Source: CAYLMM01 sp964384825 (GTDB lineage Bacteria > Krumholzibacteriota > Krumholzibacteriia > LZORAL124-64-63). Taken from it: a stretch of 53,802 nt of DNA. Where the stretch lies: the NCBI GenBank assembly GCA_964384825.1, contig CAYLMM010000013.1, positions 1 through 53,802 on the forward strand, in the 5' to 3' direction. This document shows, one piece after another, positions 32,160 to 39,571 of this stretch; the first letter of the stretch is position 1, and each line of letters opens with the position of its first letter. The translations under genes were made by a program, and so were the position numbers. A model generated the notes under the pieces. The model saw only the letters and a program-made list of their open reading frames with translations. It was not told where the DNA came from and searched no databases.

Positions 32160-33556
32160 TGACCGCCCTGGCGGCCTACGCCCTTTTCCTGGCCTACGCC
32201 GTGCTGCGCCTGTTCCGGGCCCCGGCCCGCGATGCGGCCGACTACATCGTGGCGGGGCGGCGGCTGTCGCTGCCCGCCTTCGTGGCGACCATGACCGCAT
32301 CCTGGTACGGCGGCATCCTGGGCGTCGGGGAGTATTCCTGGAGCTACGGCCTGTCCAACTGGCTGGTCTTCGGCGTGCCCTACTACCTGTATGCCGGGAT
32401 CTTCGCCCTCTTCCTGGCCGAACGCGCCCGCCGCAGCCGGGTGCTGACCCTGCCCGACCTCCTGGAGCGGCGCTACGGACGAGGCCCGGCCCTGGCGGGC
32501 GCGGCGACCCTGTTCGTGATGACCGTCCCGGCCGCCTACGTGCTGATGCTCGGCGTGCTGATGAGGATGGCCACCGGATGGCCCCTTTGGGCGGGCGTGA
32601 TCGCGGGCACGGCGCTTTCGGTGAGCTACGTCTTCCGCGGCGGCCTGCGGGCGGTGGTCGGCACCGACATGGTCCAGTTCTGCCTGATGTTCCTGGGATT
32701 CGCCATCCTGGTGCCGGTCTGCGTCGGCCGCTGGGGCGGGATGGAATTCCTGCGTGCCGAGTTGCCCGCGTCCCATCTGACGTGGGACGGCGGGCGCGGA
32801 TTCCAGGCGGTGATCGTATGGTACTTCATCGCCATGTCCACCCTGGTCGAACCCGCCTTCTACCAGCGGTGCTACGCCGCCCGCAACGCGAAGACGGCCC
32901 GCCGCGGACTCGCGATCTCGATCCTCTGCTGGATGTTCTTCGACCTGCTGACGACCGTCGCCGGACTCTATGCCCGGGCGGTGCTGCCCGACCTGGCCGA
33001 TCCGATGGCGGCCTTTCCGGCCCTGGCCGCCCGCGCCCTCTCCCCCTTCTGGCAGGGCGTGTTCGTCGTCGGATTGCTGGCGACGATCATGTCGACGGTC
33101 GACAGCAACGCGCTGCTGGCGGCGGTGACCGGAGGCCGCGACATCCTGCTGCGCTGCCGGGGCGACCGCGAGGCCCTGGCCGACGACGCGCCCGCATCCC
33201 TGCCGGTCATCCGCTGGGGACTGCTGGTGACGGCCCTGCTGGCGATCGGGCTGGCGCTGTGGTCGGGATCGGTGGTGCGCTTGTGGCATCATCTGGGCAG
33301 CGTGGGCACTCCGGTGCTGCTGCTTCCGGTGGCGTTGGCCCACAGCGATATCCGCCCGCCCCGGCGCGGAGTCACGGCCGCGATGACGCTGGCCGGAGCG
33401 ACGAGCCTCGGCTGGCTGATCGCCGGCGGCGGCGGGACCTGGCTGGGGATCGAGCCCATCTTTCCCGGGCTGGCCGTCTCGGCCGCGACGCTGGCGCTGG
33501 CCTTCCGGTCGAGCCGGGGCGATCAGGGCGAAGCGCCAACCCCGGACGTCACCTGA
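32159..33556 (+). CDS. Sodium:solute symporter, predicted thiamine transporter (ThiV-like)
   Basis: A 465-aa integral membrane protein with about 13 hydrophobic segments. SSS-family marks include DYIVAGRRLSLPAFVATMTA, SWYGGILGVGEYSWSYGLSN, the FLAERARRSRVLTLPDLLER loop and YFIAMSTLVEPAFYQRCYAA. The ATG overlaps the thiN stop by one base, so translation is coupled. SSS proteins move solutes with Na+. Being third in a TPP-riboswitch operon after an outer-membrane receptor and thiamine kinase, it is most likely the inner-membrane thiamine carrier. An SSS-type candidate called ThiV has been predicted in other thiamine regulons. Its 3' end overlaps the convergent hydrolase gene by eight bases. Confidence 0.88.
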   Translation: MTALAAYALFLAYAVLRLFRAPARDAADYIVAGRRLSLPAFVATMTASWYGGILGVGEYSWSYGLSNWLVFGVPYYLYAGIFALFLAERARRSRVLTLPDLLERRYGRGPALAGAATLFVMTVPAAYVLMLGVLMRMATGWPLWAGVIAGTALSVSYVFRGGLRAVVGTDMVQFCLMFLGFAILVPVCVGRWGGMEFLRAELPASHLTWDGGRGFQAVIVWYFIAMSTLVEPAFYQRCYAARNAKTARRGLAISILCWMFFDLLTTVAGLYARAVLPDLADPMAAFPALAARALSPFWQGVFVVGLLATIMSTVDSNALLAAVTGGRDILLRCRGDREALADDAPASLPVIRWGLLVTALLAIGLALWSGSVVRLWHHLGSVGTPVLLLPVALAHSDIRPPRRGVTAAMTLAGATSLGWLIAGGGGTWLGIEPIFPGLAVSAATLALAFRSSRGDQGEAPTPDVT

Positions 33557-34508
33557 ACATCCCCTTGACCCCTCCCCATGAATCCGGCGCGGCCGGCACC
33601 GGCACCGCCGTCGTTTCCCATTCGAGGCCGGGAATGCTGTCGAGCCGGGCGGAGAAGAACTGCAGGGCGCCGGGATCCGGGCCGAGCGCGCCGGTCAGCC
33701 ACGGTTTGGCCAACAGGGCGGCTATCTCCCGCTGATCGGCGGCGGGCATGCTCCACGGGCAGGACGCTTCGGCGTCGGCGCAGGGCGCCGCGCCGGCGGC
33801 GAAACCGCAGTGTCCGGCTTCCGCGATCCGCACGTAGGCCCGGGGTTCGCAATCGAGGGAATCGTGGATCGGTCCGGCGTGGGATTCGGCCGGGGTGACG
33901 CAGTCCTCGGTCCCGACGATGATCAACACGGCCGCATCGACGCCGGGCGCGGCCGCCGACGCCGAAGGCTTGGCGTCCTGGGGCGCGAAGGCGACCACCG
34001 CCGCGGCCCCGGTCGCCGCAGCGGCCAGGATCGCCGCGCCGCCGCCGAGGGAGTGGCCCGCGAACGCGGCTCCGGCGCCGATCCGGCCCTCGAAGAACGA
34101 CCCCGGAACGGAACCGAGCTCCCGCAGCCTTTCGGCGGCGAAAGCCATGTCGGCCGCGAAGGCGCCGTGGTCCGGCGGGAAACCCATCTCCGTCCGCGGG
34201 AGGACGACCACCAGGCCCGCCGCCGCCAGATCCCGGACGAGCGTTTCGTATTCGGTCCAGGGCGTCAGGGTGGCGTGTCCGAAGACCAGCACCGGAAACG
34301 CCGCGACCCCTCCGTCGGGACCGCCCGCCCATCCGCCGGCCGCCGATGACGGATGGAAGATCTCGACCGGCACCGGACGATCGGCGCGGCCGGGATCGGT
34401 CCACTCCCGAGAGATCCTGCCGACGTCCCGAACCGGAGCGGACGCCGCCGGAACGGCCAGGACGGCCGCGAGGACCGGCAGCAGGAATGATCGGACGCAG
34501 CGCAGCAT
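33549..34508 (-). CDS. Exported alpha/beta hydrolase with WG-K-R C-terminal tail
   Basis: A 319-aa protein. The ATG at 34508 has AAAGG upstream and yields the signal peptide MLRCVRSFLLPVLAAVLAVP, cleaved near ASA-P. The alpha/beta-hydrolase core resembles the dienelactone hydrolase/PET-hydrolase/chlorophyllase group. It has an FPVLVFGHATLTPW strand, the nucleophile elbow FAGHSLGGGAAILAAA, an acid in LIIVGTEDCVTP and a His in AEAGHCGFAAG. Several Cys near the active site suggest disulfides. The last residues, PVPAAPDSWGGVKGMFR, are not part of the fold and match the tail of the three secreted proteins at 1069-3526. Substrate unknown; a carboxylic ester is likely. Confidence 0.85.
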   Translation of the reverse strand: MLRCVRSFLLPVLAAVLAVPAASAPVRDVGRISREWTDPGRADRPVPVEIFHPSSAAGGWAGGPDGGVAAFPVLVFGHATLTPWTEYETLVRDLAAAGLVVVLPRTEMGFPPDHGAFAADMAFAAERLRELGSVPGSFFEGRIGAGAAFAGHSLGGGAAILAAAATGAAAVVAFAPQDAKPSASAAAPGVDAAVLIIVGTEDCVTPAESHAGPIHDSLDCEPRAYVRIAEAGHCGFAAGAAPCADAEASCPWSMPAADQREIAALLAKPWLTGALGPDPGALQFFSARLDSIPGLEWETTAVPVPAAPDSWGGVKGMFR

Positions 34509-34598
34509 GAGCGAGCCTTTCCCGGCAACGACGCGCGAAGCGCCGCCCCGTGGCTCACAATCTCCGATTTCGGGCGGGATCCGCAAGGGGACGGGAGG

Positions 34599-35561
34599 TC
34601 ACTTGCGCAGCAGGCGGGCTTCGGAACCGGTCAGGCGTTCGGGGGCGTCGGATTCGAGCCAGTCGCCGGCCCGGCGGATATCGCGCAGATGGTCGTCGAG
34701 AAAGGCGATCATCGTCTGAAGGGTCCAGCCGCGGCGACGGCCGTCGAGCCCCCGCCACCAGCGGTCGGGGCGGCTCGGCGTCCCCGCGCCGCAAAGAGGC
34801 CCCCGCAGGCAGAGATGATACTTGTGGCCTCCGGGCATGTTCTCGAAGGGGGCGCACCCCCATCCCCGGTCCGAATCCCCGGATCCGACCATCGAGGAAC
34901 CGCCGATCGTCAACACGGGGATGCGGACCCGGCTCCAGACATCGCCGGCTTCGCCCCGGAGGCCGGCGGGCGACGGCGCGAGGGCCAACGCCGCGCGGAC
35001 CCTCATGTCGCGCAGGCTGAATCTCCGCTCGCCGGCCTCCGCGATCTGCCCGGCCAGGTCGAGCGCCGAAGACGCCCCCTCGCCGCAACCCACGATCCCG
35101 GCGTTGATCCGGTCCACCCGCCCCTGCAGCAGTGGATGCTGCAGATCGCGGGCCATCAGGACGTCCAGGGCGAAGGAGAGATCGCCGGCGCGAACGACGC
35201 GGCGGTCCTTCGGGTCCGGCGGCAGATCCGGATGATGCACGACGGCGCAGATATAGCCACGTGCGGCCAGATACCGGACGATGTCGTCGAAGGCCCCGCG
35301 ATCCGAATCGCTGTCGAAGGAGAGGATCACCAGCGGGCAGAGCGGGTACTCGGAAGCATCGGCCGGAACATGGATCACGGCCCGGACCGTGCGCCCGCGG
35401 ATCTCGTCGAGCCTCGTCAGCTCCGCCGAAGCGACTCCGACGGCCTTTCCCGGCGGATCGTAAGCCGGTCCGTCGCCGGCCGCCGACCGCGACGACGGCA
35501 ATCCCAGCAACAGGATCGCGCCCAGCCACGAGATCATCGCCATGCGCCGCGCCGCGCCCAT
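34599..35561 (-). CDS. Exported alpha/beta-hydrolase-fold protein without the nucleophile Ser
   Basis: A 320-aa protein. The ATG at 35561 has AAAGGGGG upstream. Signal peptide MGAARRMAMISWLGAILLLG, cleaved near SRSAA. The fold matches the preceding hydrolase: CPLVILSFDSDSDRGAFDDI, then VRYLAARGYICAVVHHPDLP. The nucleophile elbow reads AGIVGCGEGASSALDLAG, so the G-x-S-x-G Ser is Gly. A late GGHKYHLCLRGP could hold the His. It may be a non-catalytic homolog, or use another residue such as the adjacent Cys. It lies 90 bases upstream of the active-looking hydrolase on the same strand and may share its transcript. The end, LTGSEARLLRK, lacks the WG-K-R tail. Confidence 0.75.
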   Translation of the reverse strand: MGAARRMAMISWLGAILLLGLPSSRSAAGDGPAYDPPGKAVGVASAELTRLDEIRGRTVRAVIHVPADASEYPLCPLVILSFDSDSDRGAFDDIVRYLAARGYICAVVHHPDLPPDPKDRRVVRAGDLSFALDVLMARDLQHPLLQGRVDRINAGIVGCGEGASSALDLAGQIAEAGERRFSLRDMRVRAALALAPSPAGLRGEAGDVWSRVRIPVLTIGGSSMVGSGDSDRGWGCAPFENMPGGHKYHLCLRGPLCGAGTPSRPDRWWRGLDGRRRGWTLQTMIAFLDDHLRDIRRAGDWLESDAPERLTGSEARLLRK

Positions 35562-35723
35562 GCAGCCCCCTTTCGATTCCATTGCCCCACACCGCGCCGT
35601 TTCCGTCAAGACGGGTGTTGCAAGGAGCGGGCCTTCCGATATCGGCTTCCCCGGGAAACGCGACCGCTGTAACCTCCTGCCCACGGGGCCGTCTCAGAAA
35701 GCGCAGACCCCGAGGAGGAAACC

Positions 35724-36341
35724 TTGGCAGACCAGGACAATTCCGTGATCCGCTCCGTGCTCGACGGCAACGTCGAAGCCTACCGCTTCCTCGTCGAGCG
35801 GCATCGGGACCGTCTGTTCACCATCCTGCTGCGCATGGTCGGCGACGAGCAGCAGGCCGAGGAACTGGCCCAGGCGACCTTCGTCAAGGCCTACCGGTCG
35901 CTGGCCGCTTTCCGGGGCGATGCGGTCTTCGGCACCTGGCTGATCCAGATCGGCATCCACGCCGCCCGCGACCATCTCAGATGCCGGCAGAGGGACAGGC
36001 GCCGCGGCAAGGTCTCCCTGGATTCGATCATCGAGGCCGGCGGGGACGCGGCGGAACCGGCCGACCCCCGCACCGGCCCGCAATCCGTCCAGGACATCGA
36101 GAGGCGGGAAGAAGAGATGCTGCTGCGGCGCGGCCTCGCCGCCCTGCCGCCGGACTACCGGCTGGTGCTCGTGCTGAAGCATCTGGAGCAATGGACCTTC
36201 GCCCGCATCGGCGAATTGACCGGCGATTCCGTCGGCACCCTGAAGGTCCGGGCGCATCGAGCACGGCGCCTTCTGCGCGAGCGGCTCACGGAACTCGGCA
36301 TGGACAACGAAGCACCGGAAGGGGAGAACGATCATGAATGA
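35724..36341 (+). CDS. ECF-type RNA polymerase sigma factor
   Basis: A 205-aa protein with a TTG start at 35724 preceded by GAGGAGG. The sigma2 region covers about residues 10-95: VLDGNVEAYRFLVERHRDRL, AEELAQATFVKAYRSLAAF and FGTWLIQIGIHAARDHLR. A variable linker leads to sigma4 at about 130-195: ALPPDYRLVLVLKHLEQWTF, IGELTGDSVGTLKVRAHRAR and RLLRERL. Its 3' end overlaps the anti-sigma gene by eight bases, the usual arrangement for a coupled sigma/anti-sigma pair. It probably drives this operon and other envelope genes. No ECF promoter was confidently found upstream. Confidence 0.95.
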   Translation: MADQDNSVIRSVLDGNVEAYRFLVERHRDRLFTILLRMVGDEQQAEELAQATFVKAYRSLAAFRGDAVFGTWLIQIGIHAARDHLRCRQRDRRRGKVSLDSIIEAGGDAAEPADPRTGPQSVQDIERREEEMLLRRGLAALPPDYRLVLVLKHLEQWTFARIGELTGDSVGTLKVRAHRARRLLRERLTELGMDNEAPEGENDHE

Positions 36342-37008
36342 AGACAAGCTGATCTCCCGCTACCTCGACGGCGAACTCGGCCCGGACGAAGCCGAGAGCC
36401 TGCTCGAGAGGATCCGGAACGATCCCGACCTGGACCGGGAGTTGCGCTCCTTCGAAAGGATCCTCGCCGCCGCCGGACGCGGATCTTCGCCGACGCCCGG
36501 CTTCACCGACCGGGTCATGGCCGATGTGCGCGCCGGTTCGGGCGGCGTCGCGAGCCGTCCTTCCCTGTGGATCCGGGCTCTGGCCGCGGCGGCGATGGTC
36601 GTCGTGGTTTTCGGGACCGGCTGGCTGCTCGGACGCTCGGGGCCGCTCGGCCCCGCCGCCGCCCCGGAAGATTCCCCCCTGGCCCTGCGGCTGGACCGGC
36701 CCGGCGTCACGCCCGCCTCGGCCCTCGAGGACGACGGGCGCATGCACCTCGTGCGGCTGGTCTATCTGCCCCGCGGCGCAGGCGCCGAACAGGTCGCCGT
36801 GGCCGGCTCCTTCAACGGCTGGAATCCGGAACAGGCGCCGATGCGCCGGGAGGGAGACGTCTGGGTCACGGCCCTGGTCCTGCCCCCCGGCGTTCACGAG
36901 TACATGTTCGTGGTGGATGGAACCAGGTGGGTGAGCGACCCGCAGGCCTCCGAGCAAAGGGATGATGGATTTGGCAACGCGAACTCGGTCCTCGACCTCA
37001 CTCTGTAA
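36334..37008 (+). CDS. Membrane anti-sigma factor with C-terminal CBM48/AMPK-like domain
   Basis: A 224-aa protein. The cytoplasmic N-terminus (~1-75; MNEDKLISRYLDGELGPDEA, then RIRNDPDLDRELRSFERIL) resembles zinc-less anti-sigma domains. One membrane segment covers about residues 82-102 (LAAAAMVVVVFGTGWLLGRS). The periplasmic part, about 145-224, is an E-set domain of glycogen-binding type: EQVAVAGSFNGWNPEQAPM, DVWVTALVLPPGVHEYMFVV and DGTRWVSDPQASEQRDDGFG. CBM48 domains bind glycogen-like glucans or act as fold modules. Here the domain could sense a polysaccharide or pair with the same domain in the next protein. It is translationally coupled to the sigma gene. Confidence 0.85.
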   Translation: MNEDKLISRYLDGELGPDEAESLLERIRNDPDLDRELRSFERILAAAGRGSSPTPGFTDRVMADVRAGSGGVASRPSLWIRALAAAAMVVVVFGTGWLLGRSGPLGPAAAPEDSPLALRLDRPGVTPASALEDDGRMHLVRLVYLPRGAGAEQVAVAGSFNGWNPEQAPMRREGDVWVTALVLPPGVHEYMFVVDGTRWVSDPQASEQRDDGFGNANSVLDLTL

Positions 37009-38284
37009 CCGGAACTCCCGTCGCGCCCCTTGCGGCCGCAAGGCGATCCTGGGCTCGTTGATCGTCGCGGTCCTGGGGTGCGGCGGAATTTCCGCGCCCG
37101 CCCCGGCGACGGAATGGCGCCCCTGGGTCACCGCCGGCGCGGGGCACGAGAGCGATCTGATCCTGGCCGAGACCCCAGGCCGTCCCGTCGTCGCCGGCGG
37201 CAGCTTCGCCGACCTCTCCGGCGGCGCATCCATCCGTTCGGAACTCTCTGCCGATCTGCTGCTCGACCTCGGAGCCCGCGGAACCCTCGAAAGGTTCCTC
37301 AACGACGACGGACGATTGCTGAATTCCGAATCCGCCTGGGCCGATCTGCGCCTTTCGGGGCCGGGAGCGCTGCGGCTGCGGCTATCAGCCGGAGGCCATT
37401 TTTTCGATGATTCCGAGCGCCCATCTTCGCGCCGCTTCGGCGGCGGCGTCCAGGCCGGCCTCGGAGCGGGCGGTTCCCGATGGCTCATCGAGGCCGTCGG
37501 AGGATTGGACGGTCGCCGCTACCCGAGGCTCGACGCGGTCGACAACGCCGGAATTCCCGGCACCTACGACGAGACCGCCTTCTCGGCCGGCGCCTCGGGC
37601 CTGTTCCGCCCCGCGCCGGGATTCATCCTCCGGCTCGCCTGGACGACCATCGACACCGGCGCCCGCGACCCCTGGTACGATTCCTCGGCGACGAATCTCG
37701 GGGCGGGGTCCTGGCTGAGACTGCGGCGGGGGCTGTGGCTCGCCGGCAGCGTGGATCGGCAGGAACGTGAATTCGACTCCCGGCCCGCCGGCGCAGACCA
37801 GGATTCCTATCTCCGGGTCGGACTGGGCCTCGATTCCGACCTCGGGCCCGAACACTCCCTTTCGATCCGCTACGCATTCGCCCGATTCGAGCCCACCGCA
37901 GGCGACCATGAGTCCAGCCACCGCGTGTCGGTCGCCCTGACCTGGCGCCCGCGGATCGGCGACGGGCCGCGGCCGGCGTCATTCGCGGCCGTCGGGAACC
38001 GGGGACCGACCGCCGACCGGCCCCATCGGTTCCGCCTGCGCGCATCCGGCGCGAAACAGGTCTGCGTGGTCGGCGCCTTCAACGGCTGGGATCAAGACGC
38101 GGACCCCCTGCGCCCCGTCGGCGACGGCTGGTGGGAAGGCGAACGGCTGCTGCCGGTCGGGGTCCACGCCTATTGCTACCTCGTCGACGGCCGGACCGTC
38201 GTTCCGCCCGAGGCCGAAGCCTACGAGGACGACGGTTTCGGCGGACGCAACGGCCTGATCGTCGTCGGTCCGGCTGTCCGGTAA
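36962..38284 (+). CDS. Outer-membrane beta-barrel protein with C-terminal CBM48-like domain
   Basis: Up to 440 aa. The start is uncertain: ATG 36962, ATG 36965 or TTG 36971 all lie inside the anti-sigma 3' end, after AAAGGG. A hydrophobic segment (AILGSLIVAVLGCGGISAPA) near residue 30-48 acts as the signal sequence; the Cys in LGCGG could be a lipobox. The body alternates short amphipathic strands (LRLRLSAGGHFF, GFILRLAWTTIDTG, LSIRYAFARFEP), as in a barrel, to about residue 340. The C-terminal ~85 residues repeat the anti-sigma domain: KQVCVVGAFNGWDQDADPL, LLPVGVHAYCYLVDGR and AEAYEDDGFGGRNG. It is probably a regulatory target or partner of the sigma/anti-sigma pair. Confidence 0.75.
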   Translation: MMDLATRTRSSTSLCNRNSRRAPCGRKAILGSLIVAVLGCGGISAPAPATEWRPWVTAGAGHESDLILAETPGRPVVAGGSFADLSGGASIRSELSADLLLDLGARGTLERFLNDDGRLLNSESAWADLRLSGPGALRLRLSAGGHFFDDSERPSSRRFGGGVQAGLGAGGSRWLIEAVGGLDGRRYPRLDAVDNAGIPGTYDETAFSAGASGLFRPAPGFILRLAWTTIDTGARDPWYDSSATNLGAGSWLRLRRGLWLAGSVDRQEREFDSRPAGADQDSYLRVGLGLDSDLGPEHSLSIRYAFARFEPTAGDHESSHRVSVALTWRPRIGDGPRPASFAAVGNRGPTADRPHRFRLRASGAKQVCVVGAFNGWDQDADPLRPVGDGWWEGERLLPVGVHAYCYLVDGRTVVPPEAEAYEDDGFGGRNGLIVVGPAVR

Positions 38285-38371
38285 CCTCGCGGCGCCGGCG
38301 TCGTCTCAGGATATGTTCACGGGAGTTCCGTCGAGCCCGCGGCTCCCCAACCGGAACACGGAGGAATATCC

Positions 38372-39484
38372 ATGAAGAACAGAACGATCTCCATCACCCG
38401 TCCGGCGACGGCGCTGTCGGCTTCGGCGTTCCTGGTGATCCTGCTGGCGCTGCTGCCGGCGGCGACCGCCTTCGGCCAGGACGATCCCGCGGCCCCGGAT
38501 CAGGACCGGGCCAGGGAACAGGTCCAACTCGGGGGCGGAGACGGCGGCCAGCCCGTCCAGGCGCGCGATCAATTGCGCGAGCGGCTTTCGGCCTGCCTCG
38601 ACGGCGAAAACGGATTGTCCGAGGCCCAGCGCGCCAGGGCCCGCGAACACCTCGGCGTCTGCCTGCAGGCCGGCGTCGCGGAAGACGACCTGCAGACCCT
38701 CTTCGGCGAGAACGGACTCGGCAACATGGGCGCCGAATTTCGGCTCGAGATCCGCAAACGCGTAGCCGCGGCGGCAGCCGAGGGCCTTCCTGTCGAACCG
38801 ATCACGGCCAAGGCCCGCGAGGGCGCCATGAAGGGCGTCGGCGAACAGGCCCTGCTGCAGGCCTGCGAACGGATGGAGAATCATATCCGGACCGCGGCCC
38901 GCATCGCGGCCGGGGCGATCGAGGACGGCGTCGCTTCCAGCGAGGATCCGGCGGTCGATCGGGCTGCCGTCAGCAGCATGGCCCGGAACATGTGGCGCGG
39001 CCTGAACGAGGGCGAACTGGATCAGCTTCGCACGCGGGCCCGCGATCGCGTCCGCAGCGAAGACTGCACGATCGCGGATCTGGCCGACGCCGCCGAGACG
39101 GCGACCCAGCTCACCGAACGGGGCATGACCCGCGAGCGGGCTGTCAAGATCGCCGGCGAAGCCCTGCAGCAGGGTTATTCCTCCGCCGAGATGCAGCGCA
39201 TCCGCACCATGGTCGCCGGCGGCGCCATGCGCGGCGGCCCGGTCGAGGAGATGGCCGCAGCCATGGAGAAATGCCTCGGCGAGGGCATGGACGGCGCCCG
39301 GATGTTCCAGCAGATGACCCAGGCGGGATGGATGGGACCCGAAGACGCGATGGGACCCGGCGGCCACAGCCCGATCGACAACGCCGGCGGAGGACCCGGC
39401 GACGGCGGCGGCAGCGGCGGCGGCAGCGGCGACGGCTCCGGCGGCACCGGCGGCACCGGCAGCACCGGCAGCGGCAACCGGTAG
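38372..39484 (+). CDS. Secreted helical protein with Gly/Ser/Thr-rich C-terminal tail
   Basis: A 370-aa protein. RBS GGAGG precedes the ATG. The signal peptide is centred on ATALSASAFLVILLALLPAA, cleaved near AFG-Q. The mature part is largely alpha-helical and charged, e.g. QARDQLRERLSACLDGENGL, ARAREHLGVCLQAGVAEDDL and ERGMTRERAVKIAGEALQQG. A low-complexity tail of ~35 residues made of Gly, Ser, Asp and Thr ends the protein. Four Cys in the mature part could pair. No known domain is recognised. It follows the outer-membrane gene by 87 bases and ends at a shared terminator, so it is probably in the ECF operon. Function unknown. Confidence 0.75.
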   Translation: MKNRTISITRPATALSASAFLVILLALLPAATAFGQDDPAAPDQDRAREQVQLGGGDGGQPVQARDQLRERLSACLDGENGLSEAQRARAREHLGVCLQAGVAEDDLQTLFGENGLGNMGAEFRLEIRKRVAAAAAEGLPVEPITAKAREGAMKGVGEQALLQACERMENHIRTAARIAAGAIEDGVASSEDPAVDRAAVSSMARNMWRGLNEGELDQLRTRARDRVRSEDCTIADLADAAETATQLTERGMTRERAVKIAGEALQQGYSSAEMQRIRTMVAGGAMRGGPVEEMAAAMEKCLGEGMDGARMFQQMTQAGWMGPEDAMGPGGHSPIDNAGGGPGDGGGSGGGSGDGSGGTGGTGSTGSGNR

Positions 39485-39513
39485 CATCCGGTCCCGTCCG
39501 GGACACGCAGAAC

Positions 39514-39542
39514 GACGGCCCTCCCGCAAGGGGAGGGCCGTC
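39514..39542. terminator. Bidirectional intrinsic terminator
   Basis: A perfect 12-bp stem GACGGCCCTCCC with loop GCAAG lies between the convergent 370-aa gene and mscS. Downstream sequence on the plus strand is TTCGTT, a modest T-run. Confidence 0.75.
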
Positions 39543-39571
39543 TTCGTTCCGAACGGGATGCCGCGGATGTT

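Noticed and set aside
31517..33556. A larger symporter with a long N-terminal extension overlapping thiN
   Set aside because: The extension is Arg/Pro-rich shadow of the thiN gene. The start at 32159 overlaps the thiN stop in the usual TGATG manner and places the first membrane segment at the N-terminus.
33549..33556. Convergent overlap as a regulatory antisense element
   Set aside because: The overlap is only eight bases, between two stop regions. In such a dense genome this needs no regulatory explanation.
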